DNA of 45,334 nucleotides from Proteromonas lacertae (Eukaryota; Sar; Bigyra; Opalinata; Proteromonadidae): contig NGBS01000349.1 in the NCBI GenBank assembly GCA_002245135.1, positions 1 through 45,334 of the forward strand, given 5' to 3'. The notes under the pieces are model-generated. The model searched no databases, had not been told where the DNA came from, and worked only from the letters and a program-made list of their open reading frames with translations. Below are positions 22,258-31,318 of this stretch, one piece after another; the stretch's first letter is position 1, and each line of letters opens with the position of its first letter. The translations under genes were made by a program, and so were the position numbers.

Positions 22258-24742
22258 TTAAATCTCTTCAAAGTAATTAATGAATACAATTTTCAGTACA
22301 TCACCACCTATGAACAACAACGTTGCAACTATAAACAACATTAATGATTTAACATTATCCCAAGTAGTTAGTTCATAATTTGTATTAAGGATTTTTTCTC
22401 TTGGAATGTTGAACTTTTCTGTGTCCATAGTAAAGGTAACTTTTACTTTATTATTATTTAAGAAATTTGCAAATTGTATTTTAATTATCATATTTGCCAA
22501 AAATCTTCCTATATTGTACATCACATATATTATAATAACTAAACTTCCAACTATAATAATTTGGTGAAACTTATGTTCAACTGTGCATGATATTTCATTA
22601 CTTTTTCTATATACAATAAAGATTATAATCATACAACAGTAACATATCTTTTTGTGGTCCACTACATTTCATATTACATGTTGGTAGATTAGTACAATTG
22701 AACCTGATATTATCAATGAAATTGATTTTTGGGCATTTCTTATCTAATTCATCGATTCTAATGTAGTTTGTATTTATGCAATCTGATATTCTTTTTAAAT
22801 CATCTCTTTTTTTGTTTATTTCGTTTGCATATATGTTGTATATACTATTTGTTACAACTTCATCCGAATATTTTGTACCATTTCTGCATAAATCTAACCT
22901 TGTGCTTTGATATACATTATTGTTCTATAAAATAATAATTTTAGAATACTTTTATATATCTATTGTTTCCAGCAACTGATGCTCCGTTGTACAATACATA
23001 ATATATAAAACTAGATAACAATGCTTTGTTTGTTGTTTTCATTGTACAATTTTCAACATAACTGGAATAAAGAGATTTGTAGATTGTTATTAATACAGCA
23101 AAAATGAATGACCTATTAATGAAATAAATAAATTTTATATATATACATTACTAACACTAAAAACAAGGAAGAGGATCCTATTGAAAATATCCAAAAAGAC
23201 TTTTTACAACAAGAATGTAATTTGTTAATACTTTTCTCATCATCATTATCCATTTTATACTCCTGAATGTCAACATTAGATCTTTGAAATAACTTGAATA
23301 CAACTTTAAATATATTTAATACTCTACAAAAAATATCGATTGATTGTATTGTTATTAACATAAATTTCATCACATCTTCAATATATTTCAAATCAATTTT
23401 TACTATAAAATCATATAATATAAAAATTATTTATACTATTCAAATCTTCATACTTTACTTTTGATGGTATATCGATCATTATTGTGTCATAATTTTTCAT
23501 TATCTTCATATAGTTGTTAAACTGGTGAAGTGCTTTACTTTGGATTATTGTTGATTGTCTGTTTACTGCTTCAATAATTATGTTAAAGTGTTCTAATAGT
23601 TTGACTTGTGGAGGATTGTAGTGTAGATTGATAGAATCATATATTTGTCTTAATTCTTTTCTCATCATTTCTTCAATACTCTTAATTTTCATTTCTTGTA
23701 AATTTATAAAGTCTTCCATTTTTAACTGAAATGATTTATAGTAAAAACTTACATCTATAAAAAATATTATTATATTAATACCATTTGGGAATATATCAAT
23801 AAAATCATTAAGGTTAATATTAAAATCAGGTGGATTGACTGTTATTATGTCAATTTTTCTTATAACATCTATGAAATTGATATATAATACTTCAAAATTG
23901 CTTATAACTTTATAACTTTCTCTAAAATATAAAATAAGAAAAGATATAAAATAATATATATACCTTAAAAAAGTGGATAATACATTTGTAATAGAGTTAT
24001 CTAATTCCAGTTTTAGACTTAATACATTAAAACATTTATCTTTCTCAAAACAATTAATCATTTCGGTAATATTTAAGTCTAATGATTAATATAAATAATA
24101 AATATACTTGGTACTTCGACACTGATGTTAGATAAAATATTTCTAATAGTTGGTAATAACTTTGTCACATTTTTTATATATTCTTGATCATATGTGATTC
24201 TTTTTTCTACATTTGCATTTAATAGCTTGATAATATCTTTTACATTACCTGATATTAAATTTTCAACTTCTGCTCTCTCGGATTTGCTACATGATCTCTT
24301 AAAACTTTGATAATCATCTAATTGCAGTTTTGTTAGGATTGTATTGTAGTATGCATTGCATTCATCCATAGTAGAATTTATCGATTCAGTTTGTTTAATA
24401 TTTTCCAAATTTCTATTAATTCTTTGTATTTCATCTTTATATAAATTATTCAATTTTGATGTACATTGCTATAACAAATAATATAATATTTAATACATCG
24501 TAAGTGTGATCTACACAGAATTCAAAATTGCTTGAAGTTACTTGAGCAATCTCCATAACATTCTATTATTTACATGATATATATAATATATATACTTTGC
24601 TTGTTTTGATAATATCATCGATACTAGTTAATTCACCATTTGTTTGAGGAATGGAGTGTAGAACGAAGGAGAATGATGTGAAAACTATCATAACTATCTG
24701 TGAGATAGCTAAGACGGCCTTAGATAATCTTATATCAGACAT
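22258..24742 (-). CDS. Intron-rich multi-pass membrane protein with coiled ectodomain
   Basis: One gene of roughly 650-700 codons with about nine introns of 25-40 nt, each placed by GTAT...TAG and frame. The N-terminus (MSDIRLSKAVLAISQIVMIV) is a signal or anchor. A long helical region with paired cysteines follows (MDECNAYYNTILTKLQLDDY, FKRSCSKSE). Then come RKELRQIYDSINLHYNPPQV and VNRQSTIIQSKALHQF, a Cys-Cys-Lys-Lys stretch before a long hydrophobic segment (WIFSIGSSSLFLVLV), a Cys-rich loop (FNCTNLPTCNMKCSGPQ) and two more membrane segments near the C-terminus. The layout recalls prominin- or Kar5/GEX1-type proteins, but I see no decisive motif. A stray copy of one exon lies at 10802-10960, so the family has at least one other member. 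Confidence 0.7.
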
Positions 24743-24777
24743 GATGTAAAGAAAATAAAGATTAAGTAAAAATCAAT

Positions 24778-24785
24778 TCAAGCCT
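24778..24785 (-). promoter_or_regulatory. TCAAGCCT motif, membrane-protein gene
   Basis: TCAAGCCT on the plus strand, 36 bases upstream of the minus-strand ATG at 24742. The neighbouring divergent gene PP5 has its own copy at 24926. Confidence 0.4.
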
Positions 24786-24925
24786 AAAGTTTGTAATTTT
24801 TTTTCAGACCTTTCATATTAAAAATTAAAAACAGTGCTAATAATGCTTATTAAGGTTTACTGTACATTTTTATTATGCTTTAGAGAAAAAATAAGTGTTT
24901 TATTGGGTTAAATAATGAGATAGAG

Positions 24926-24933
24926 TCAAGCCT
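24926..24933 (+). promoter_or_regulatory. TCAAGCCT motif, PP5
   Basis: TCAAGCCT on the coding strand, 52 bases upstream of the PP5 ATG at 24985. Confidence 0.45.
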
Positions 24934-24984
24934 AATCAAATCAAATTACATTTTTTGTATTTTTTGTTTTTTAATTTTCTCGAA

Positions 24985-26594
24985 ATGAGTGATATTGATC
25001 AAAAATGTGATGAGTTAAAAGCAAAAGGTAATGAATGCTTTAAGAGTATAGTAGTTTAATTATACATAATAGAGCAGTTATGGGTTCAAGCAGAATCTTT
25101 TTACAGTCAAGCTATTGAAATAAAAGAAACTGCGGTATTGTTGAGTAACCGTGCTTTTTCATACATTAAGCATGAGTGTTTTGGTGCTGCTATTGAAGAT
25201 GCTAAAAGAGCTATTGAACTTGATCCAAATTATGTGAAAGCGTATATAGTAATGATATATTTTAATAGTAATTACCGTATGGGAGCTGCTTACATAGGAC
25301 TTGGTAAATTTAAGGAAGCCAAAGCAGAATTCAAGAAAGTATTAGAAAAAATGCCAAATGACAAGTATTAGAATATATTTCATAAGTTTATTTTAGAGAA
25401 GCTAAGAATCAAGTAAAGATTTGTTCAAGAGAAATAAAAGCAGCAGCATTCCGTGAAGCTATAGCATGTGAAGAGACAAAGAGTATATTTGAGCAGTTCA
25501 ATTTAGATGATTATCGTATAATTGACATTAATTTATATAATTTCTATAGTTGTTGATGAGAAATATGAAGGAGTAGAATATAAAAAGCCAATAACCAAAG
25601 AATTTGTAGATGATATGGTAAAAAGATTCAAAAATGAGTTATTAATACCTAAAAAGTATGTAATAATGATGTTATTAGATTTTGCTGAAGAGTTAAAGAA
25701 ACAACCTAATATAGTGAAATTATCATTACCTTCTAAGAAAGATAATTATAAACCTAAATTTACAATATGTGGTGATACTCATGGTCAATTCTATGATACA
25801 TTGAGTTTATTTGAAAGTAATGGTTTTCCTTCTTCTGATAATCCTTATCTATTCAATGGTGATTTTGTAGATAGAGGTTCATTTTCAGTTGAGAATTTAC
25901 TGACATTAATTGGATATTATTTATTAGAACCAAGATCAGTATATCTAAACCGTGGTAATCATGAAGGTATTAACATGAACTCAATATATGGTTTTGCTGG
26001 TGAAGTTAATCACAAATATGATAATAAAGTAATGCGATTATTTAGTGGTTGTTTCAACTATCTTCCATTAGCATCTTTATTAGAAGAGAAGATATTTATA
26101 TGTCATGGTGGTTTATTCAGTAAAGATAATGTTACATTGAAGGATATAAATGATGTTGATAGATTTCGTGAGATACCTGATAATGGTATAATGTGTGAAA
26201 TATTATGGTCTGATCCAAAACCAACAAATGGAAGAGGAATTAGTAAAAGAGGAATTGGTATTGAATTTGGACCTGATGTTACTAAGAATTTCTGTGATAC
26301 TAATAATTTGAATATGATTATTAGAAGTCATGAAATGAAAGATGAAGGTTATGAAGTTGCACATGATATATCTTTTTTTTTTTTATAATTTGAATTTAGT
26401 TGATTTTTTTAATTATTATTTAAGGAAAATGTATAACCATATTTAGTGCTCCAAATTATTGTGATTTACAAGGAAATAAAGGTGCTTATATAACAGTTGG
26501 TGAAGATTTAACACCATCTTATCATCAATTTACTGCAGTGAAACATCCAAATGTTAAGGCAATGGCATATGCATCTAATATGTTTGGAAATTAG
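24985..26594 (+). CDS. PPP5C: Serine/threonine protein phosphatase 5 (TPR-PP5)
   Basis: PP5 dephosphorylates Hsp90 clients and stress-pathway kinases; its TPR domain binds the Hsp90 tail and holds the enzyme inactive. Seen: TPRs (LKAKGNECFKK, AESFYSQAIEI, RAIELDPNYVKA, AAYIGLGKFKEAKAEFKKVL), the linker DEKYEGVEYKKP, then the metallophosphatase motifs GDTHGQFYD, GDFVDRGSF, NRGNHE, CHGG and RSHEMKDEGYEVAHD, followed by GKCITIFSAPNYCD and the C-terminal MAYASNMFGN. Introns: 25046-25072 (27 nt), one in VKA|NYRMG, one in PNDK, one in DDY, and the unusual 26368-26423, which runs from ATATC to TTTAA and joins HD to GKC (see findings). Confidence 0.96.
26368..26423 (+). other. U12-type-like AT-AA intron in PP5
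   Basis: A 56-nt intron whose borders are fixed by the PP5 sequence (AHD|GKCITIF). Its 5' end is ATATCTTTTTTTT, matching the U12-type 5' splice site ATATCCTTT except at one base. Near the 3' end TTTTTTAAT resembles the U12 branch consensus TTCCTTAAC, 11 nt before the terminal TTTAA. No GT or AG placement keeps the frame. Confidence 0.7.
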
Positions 26595-26739
26595 ATTTAA
26601 TATCCTAGGCAAGTAATATTCCCATTTTTAGACTGTTTTATGTGAATTAAAAACTAAAAAAACATAAGTATATAAAAAACACAGTATAATTTTCATACAA
26701 ATAATAATATAAATTAAAAGGAAAAACAATTACAGATAT

Positions 26740-27455
26740 TTAAGGTACTAAATCATCATCATCTTCTATATTAGCAGCAGGAGCAGCTGGTGCTGATGCA
26801 ATAGTAGGTGCGCTAGTAACTGGTGGTGCTACTTCTGTAGTACCGATTAAATCTCCTGTAGATGGATCTGGAATGCTTGGAGCATCACTTCCAGTTGTTT
26901 CAGCATCTGGTGCATCAGGCAACTCTTTTCCCATAGCTTGAGCTTGTTGCTTCTTTGCTTCATCCAATTTTACTTTCATCCATCCTACGAACTTCAAAGA
27001 ATTACGTTTCATAAATTCATAACTCTTAACAGCTCCTTGTTTTGTATATTGTCCTGCTATTATTGCTTTCTCTTTTGTCACTTCAGCTGCATGTTTAATA
27101 TCTTCTTTAGCTCTTCCATCCTTTATTCTTTCTATTCCTTCTTTTGTAACATCAACAACCTTTGTTGCACCTTTCTTTATAACTCTATGAATATTTTATA
27201 ACATGTAACAATATACTCTCCTGTTACTTCTAAACCATGTTCAATCTTTTCTTTAACAACTTCTGCTGTTTCTTTTGGTTCACCACTCTCTCCAATTTCG
27301 CCATTTTCACCATTGGTAGTTTCATCGGTAAGAGTTTCTGAACTTCCATCTACAGCTGAGCTTATTTCTGCTCCACCTTCTGGATTTGAATTTAAATTCA
27401 CTTCTGGTTCAATAATATTATCATCTACTATTGGTTGTTCTTCTGGTTGGCTCAT
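26740..27455 (-). CDS. Acidic protein with amphipathic KEG/VTKE-type helical repeats
   Basis: About 226 residues joined across one intron (32 nt, GTATAT...TCATAG) between LEVTGE and VIKKGATKVV. The N-terminus is acidic and Gly/Asn-rich. The middle is a long helix with 11-residue-like repeats (VKEKIEHGLEVTGEVIKKGA, VVDVTKEGIERIKDG, AAEVTKEKAIIAGQYTKQGA). The C-terminus is Ala/Pro-rich and ends EDDDDLVP. The repeats resemble LEA proteins or synuclein-type lipid-binding helices, so a membrane-surface or desiccation-protective role is possible. I cannot assign a family. Start ATG 27455. Confidence 0.65.
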
Positions 27456-27665
27456 AATATCACTTTCTTCTTTTTTGAAAGATTTATGTTGCAGTTATAT
27501 ACGATGTTGTTACTCTATAAGCCTCATAAAAATTAAACCCTTTGAAACACTCTTCTGTCGTATTATTTGAAGAATTAACTCATAATTTTACTCATTTTCA
27601 CTGTTCGTATATAGATTGATGAAGAAATGAAAGATTTATTTTCAGTTAAGTTTTTCAAACATCAT

Positions 27666-27673
27666 TCAAGCCT
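27666..27673 (+). promoter_or_regulatory. TCAAGCCT motif, small gene at 27747
   Basis: TCAAGCCT on the coding strand, 74 bases upstream of the ATG at 27747. Confidence 0.4.
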
Positions 27674-27746
27674 GTTTTAATATTTCAATTATTTTTCATA
27701 TTTATACTAAATTGAATTTATAAATCTCATATAATATAGTTATACA

Positions 27747-28267
27747 ATGGCTGATTATTCATATCTTCAAGTAAAATCAAGTAATTATGAAGTATTTTTA
27801 ATTGAATGTTTATAATAGGATGAAGAAAACTATGATGTGATTGACTTGATTAATCATCCTCATTCACATAATTATTCTGTTAAAGAATGTATATTAGTTA
27901 GTTTGTTTATATTTTGCAATTAGCCTCACAAGATTATTCTCAATCATGTATAAAAGATTTAAGCATTATGAAATAATATATAGATCTTGACAAATACTCT
28001 GAAGAAAGAACTCCAGATTTGAATCCTTTGTATATGAGGTATGATCAAAATAAAATACTTAATCAACAAGTATATATTTTATTTCTATTATGTTTTAGAC
28101 AAGAAATTATACATATGAAGTATTAGAAGATGATTTAATGGATTATTGGGATAAACAGTATAAAAAATTTCTTCATAGTATGATAAAATTTTTATATTAT
28201 TACAATAGAAACTTTGAATTATCCAGATTACTTACATAAACGAACTGAACAAGATGATTTTTATTAA
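27747..28267 (+). CDS. Small unrecognised gene of about 115 codons with five introns
   Basis: No exon is long enough to stand out alone; the gene appears only when GTAT/GTAA...TAG introns are removed. Reading: MADYSYLQ, then DEENYDVIDLINHPHSHNYS, SSQDYSQS, YLDKYSEERTPDLNPLYMRY, a join before TRNYTYEVLEDDLMDYWDKQ, and a final YPDYLHKRTEQDDFY with stop at 28265-28267. Five introns of about 30-50 nt all keep the frame, which makes chance unlikely. It is Tyr/Asp-rich, has no membrane segment, and I recognise no family. Confidence 0.6.
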
Positions 28268-28387
28268 TGTAATTTTATTGTTTATTATAGATTTGTTATT
28301 CTTTTTATTTTGGTTTTGAATATAAATTATAACATTACATCACATTATTTATATTACTATGATATGGCTATTTTTTTCAAATCTTTT

Positions 28388-28395
28388 TCAAGCTA
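28388..28395 (+). promoter_or_regulatory. TCAAGCTA motif, MYG1
   Basis: It lies 11 bases before the ATG at 28406. This argues for 28406 rather than an in-frame ATG at 28364 as the start. Confidence 0.35.
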
Positions 28396-28405
28396 TTCTC
28401 ATTTA

Positions 28406-29548
28406 ATGTCAAAATCATTGCGTATAGTAGTTATTTGATTGTTAATTATAGAAATATTTCCTGATTTTGTAGTTGACTTTCATAAAGAGATATTAGAATT
28501 GCCTGTTATATCTTCTAAACCAACATCAACCCAAAAATTTATTGGAACTCACAATGGAACAATGCATGCTGATGAGTGTCTCGCTTGTTCAATGTTGCAT
28601 ATGTTACCTGAATATAAAAGCCATCAAATTTGTAGAACAAGAAATATGGATTATTTGAATAAATGTGATATTGTTGTTGATGTAGGAGGTGTATATGATC
28701 ATGAGATGAAAAGATATGATCATCATATGAGAGAATTTAAAGAAACATTTGATGAGAAACATAAGACGAAATTAAGTAGTGCTGGATTAATGTATATATC
28801 ATTTATAATTATTTTAATGTTAAATAGTTTCAAACATTATGGGAAGAATATTATTAATGCTCTTTATCCAAAAGTTGAAGATGAAGACATTAAGAGAATA
28901 TATAATAAGATGTATAAATGCCTTATAGAAGCAGTTGATGGTAATGATAATGGAATTAATCAAGTAGAATCAACAGATTTATTGAAGTATCAAGTTACAA
29001 CAGATATATCATCACAAATACATGATTATAACAATTTATTCAGTCCAAAGAATACTGAAGAAGAGAATGATTTATTTAAAAGATGTATGTGTTTAATAGG
29101 AGCTACATTTTTAGAAAAATTGAATTACTATTGCGATAAATGGCTTACATCCAAGAATCAATTAAAATCTGATTTTCAAGTGATGTTAAAAAGTGAAAAT
29201 CCTCAAATATTGGTATTAACTAATAGTTATCCATGGAAAGAACATATTTATGATACTGAAGAAGAATTTAAAATAAAGAAAGAGAATAAAACTAAGTTTG
29301 TTATATATCAAGATAGTAGTAATGGTAGTTGGAGAGTTCAAGCTGTATCCATAGCTAATGGCTCATTTGAAAATCGTTTATCGTTATTAGAATCATGGAG
29401 AGGATTGAGAGATGATGAATTGAGTAAAATTTCTGGAATTAATGACTGTATCTTTGTTCATGCAAGTGGATTTATTGGAGGTAATAAAACTAAAGAAGGG
29501 GCTATGGCTATGGCAATTAAAACGTTAGAAAATGAAAATAAAAAATAG
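28406..29548 (+). CDS. MYG1: MYG1 exonuclease family (DHH-type), nucleus/mitochondria
   Basis: MYG1 is a 3'-5' RNA exonuclease linked to ribosome and mitochondrial RNA processing. Family motifs in order: GTHNGTMHADECLACSML, ICRTRNMDYLNKCDIVVDVG, YDHEMKRYDHHMREF (the DHH-like metal site), KLSSAGL, VEAVDG-type EAVDGNDNGINQ, the C-terminal WRVQAVS, and ISGINDCIFVHASGFIGGNK. Intron 1 (GTATAG...TTATAG) follows the first 14 or so codons. Intron 2, 28792-28827, is 36 nt, has no stop codon, and keeps the frame whether spliced or not; splicing restores the family reading GLIFKHYGK. Length is near the family norm. Confidence 0.95.
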
Positions 29549-29886
29549 ATGTTGAATTAATGTTGATTATATTAAAATATATTTGATTCCTATCAAACTC
29601 TTTGTTTTTTGTTTTTTGAATTTTTCATTCAATATTCATAATAATGAGATTATATAACAGTTCAATAGGGTAAATGGTTTATATAGTTATTAGAAATATA
29701 GAAACAATGTTCTATCGTAGGGATTTAAACGTCAAATGTGTAGAGAGGATTTAAATTGGTATAATAATCACAATCCTATAATTATGTATTTTTACTGATG
29801 GCGGATAGAATAAAAGATTATCTAAATCATATAGTCAACAATAGAAAAGGGATAAGTTCCTTTTTCTGGTTGATTATCTTAAGAAA
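29549..29886. other. Intergenic between MYG1 and a glycosyltransferase-like gene
   Basis: AT-rich. A short frame beginning near 29,798 reads MADRIKDYLNHIVNNRKG and stops just before the next start codon in another frame; it could be an upstream ORF. Nothing else is recognised. Confidence 0.35.
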
Positions 29887-30774
29887 ATGATGTTACTTTA
29901 TATTTTAATAGTATCTACCTTAGTAATCTTGAGTCTGATGTATGTCAACTCCAGATTCACTAACAATTTAAGAAGAAATGTAATTTCAGAAGTTGAGCCT
30001 AAAGTAGCTGTGGTTGTTCGTTTTTCAAATGCAACAGAATCTCAAATAAAAAGATATTTTGAATGGGAATTGTCACTTCCTGATAATTATGAATTTTGGT
30101 TTATTATCAATCCTACAGATGAAACAGTAGAATATCGTAAGAAGAATACATATTACATTACAATGAAACGAATATATCAACAGTATCCTTACTTAACAGA
30201 ATTAAGATTACCTAATCACTGTATAAACGCTAATATTCCAGATGATAAGTTTTATATGTGGATTTCCCATACTGAATCGATAATGCAGTGGTATCATTAT
30301 ACAAAAGATAAGTATGATTATGTTTGGATTTTGGAACAGGATCTTGGTGTATCAGGTCCATTATCTACAATTCTGGATCATTATAATGAATCAACTAGTG
30401 ATTTCATCTCTTATGATGTAGCTGAAGAAACTCCTGGATTTCCTCATTTTCATTGCTATAGTAATAATTACCTGGAATGGAGATTAAAATATAGTAAAAA
30501 GAATATGTGCTATTCAACAAGAGAGTTTATACAGAGATGGTCAAGGAAATTATTTAATACACTTGATGATCAGTTAAGAAGTGGAATGCATGCAATATCA
30601 GAAATGAGTGTAGTAGAGGCTACACTGTTCAATAATTTAACTTATCAACTATTTGATAGTAAAGAAATTGGTTATAAATTTGGCTGGAATAAACGAGTCA
30701 ATCAGAATGAATGGAATAATATATTAAATAACCCCAAATACAGGAATAAATTGTATCATGCATTGAAATTTTAA
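29887..30774 (+). CDS. Type II membrane glycosyltransferase-like protein, intronless
   Basis: A 295-residue protein with an N-terminal signal anchor (LLYILIVSTLVILSLMYV) and a lumenal domain: typical type II Golgi/ER topology. VAVVVRFSNATESQIKRYFE and YVWILEQDLGVSGPLSTIL resemble the Rossmann-like start and the acidic metal-binding turn of GT-A enzymes (here EQD rather than a strict DxD). A conserved-looking WRLKYSKKNMCYSTREFI follows. I cannot name the family or the sugar. It lacks introns, unlike almost every neighbour, which might mean retroposition or transfer, but its composition matches the surroundings. Confidence 0.65.
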   Translation: MMLLYILIVSTLVILSLMYVNSRFTNNLRRNVISEVEPKVAVVVRFSNATESQIKRYFEWELSLPDNYEFWFIINPTDETVEYRKKNTYYITMKRIYQQYPYLTELRLPNHCINANIPDDKFYMWISHTESIMQWYHYTKDKYDYVWILEQDLGVSGPLSTILDHYNESTSDFISYDVAEETPGFPHFHCYSNNYLEWRLKYSKKNMCYSTREFIQRWSRKLFNTLDDQLRSGMHAISEMSVVEATLFNNLTYQLFDSKEIGYKFGWNKRVNQNEWNNILNNPKYRNKLYHALKF

Positions 30775-30817
30775 ATAAATTATTTCACTATTTTAATATT
30801 TATTTGTTTTTCATGTT

Positions 30818-31139
30818 TCATTCTTTATAAAAATCATCAGGATCTAATAATGTAGTTGGAACGTATTTTGTTGATAATATATAATCGTATTCATCACCCA
30901 TTAAGTCTGAAGTTAACATCTTGTTATAGATTTGATGAAATTGTTGCATTGTGAGTATGTTCGACAGTTTATTATTGCTGTATATTTTTTCGCGTGGACA
31001 TTTACAGAAGTCCATGCATTTATCTGTTGATTTCTTTAACTCCTATAATATAACTAAAAATAGTCTATACAAATTTTGCGGACCTAGATTTAGTAGATCT
31101 TGGCCTTTTGTTTGATTTACATTCACAGCTACAATCCAT
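30818..31139 (-). CDS. Small Cys-rich protein with one intron
   Basis: About 97 residues. Exon 1 (ATG 31139) reads MDCSCECKSNKRPRSTKSRS. A 28-nt intron (GTATAG...TTATAG) leads to ELKKSTDKCMDFCKCPREKI and an acidic C-terminal part (SDLMGDEYDYILSTKYV) ending DDFYKE. The CSCEC and CxxxCxC clusters flank the intron and could bind metal. It is convergent with the glycosyltransferase-like gene, with 43 bases between the stops. Family unknown. Confidence 0.55.
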
Positions 31140-31318
31140 AAGTTAAAGAAAATGTAGTGAAGAAATCGAGGCTAAAAATATATGACAATATAATATAATT
31201 TATAATTTGAAAAACGAATAAAATTTTAGAACAAAAATTTTATTTTACTCAATAAATGCTATAAACATATTAATTGATTACCTCACCCAATAAATATCAA
31301 ATAGAAAATCATAATTTC

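Noticed and set aside
26368-26423. The PP5 AT-AA intron as a simple sequencing deletion of the GT
   Set aside because: Not excluded, but a second intron in another gene has the same 5' and 3' ends and a branch-site-like element at the same distance.
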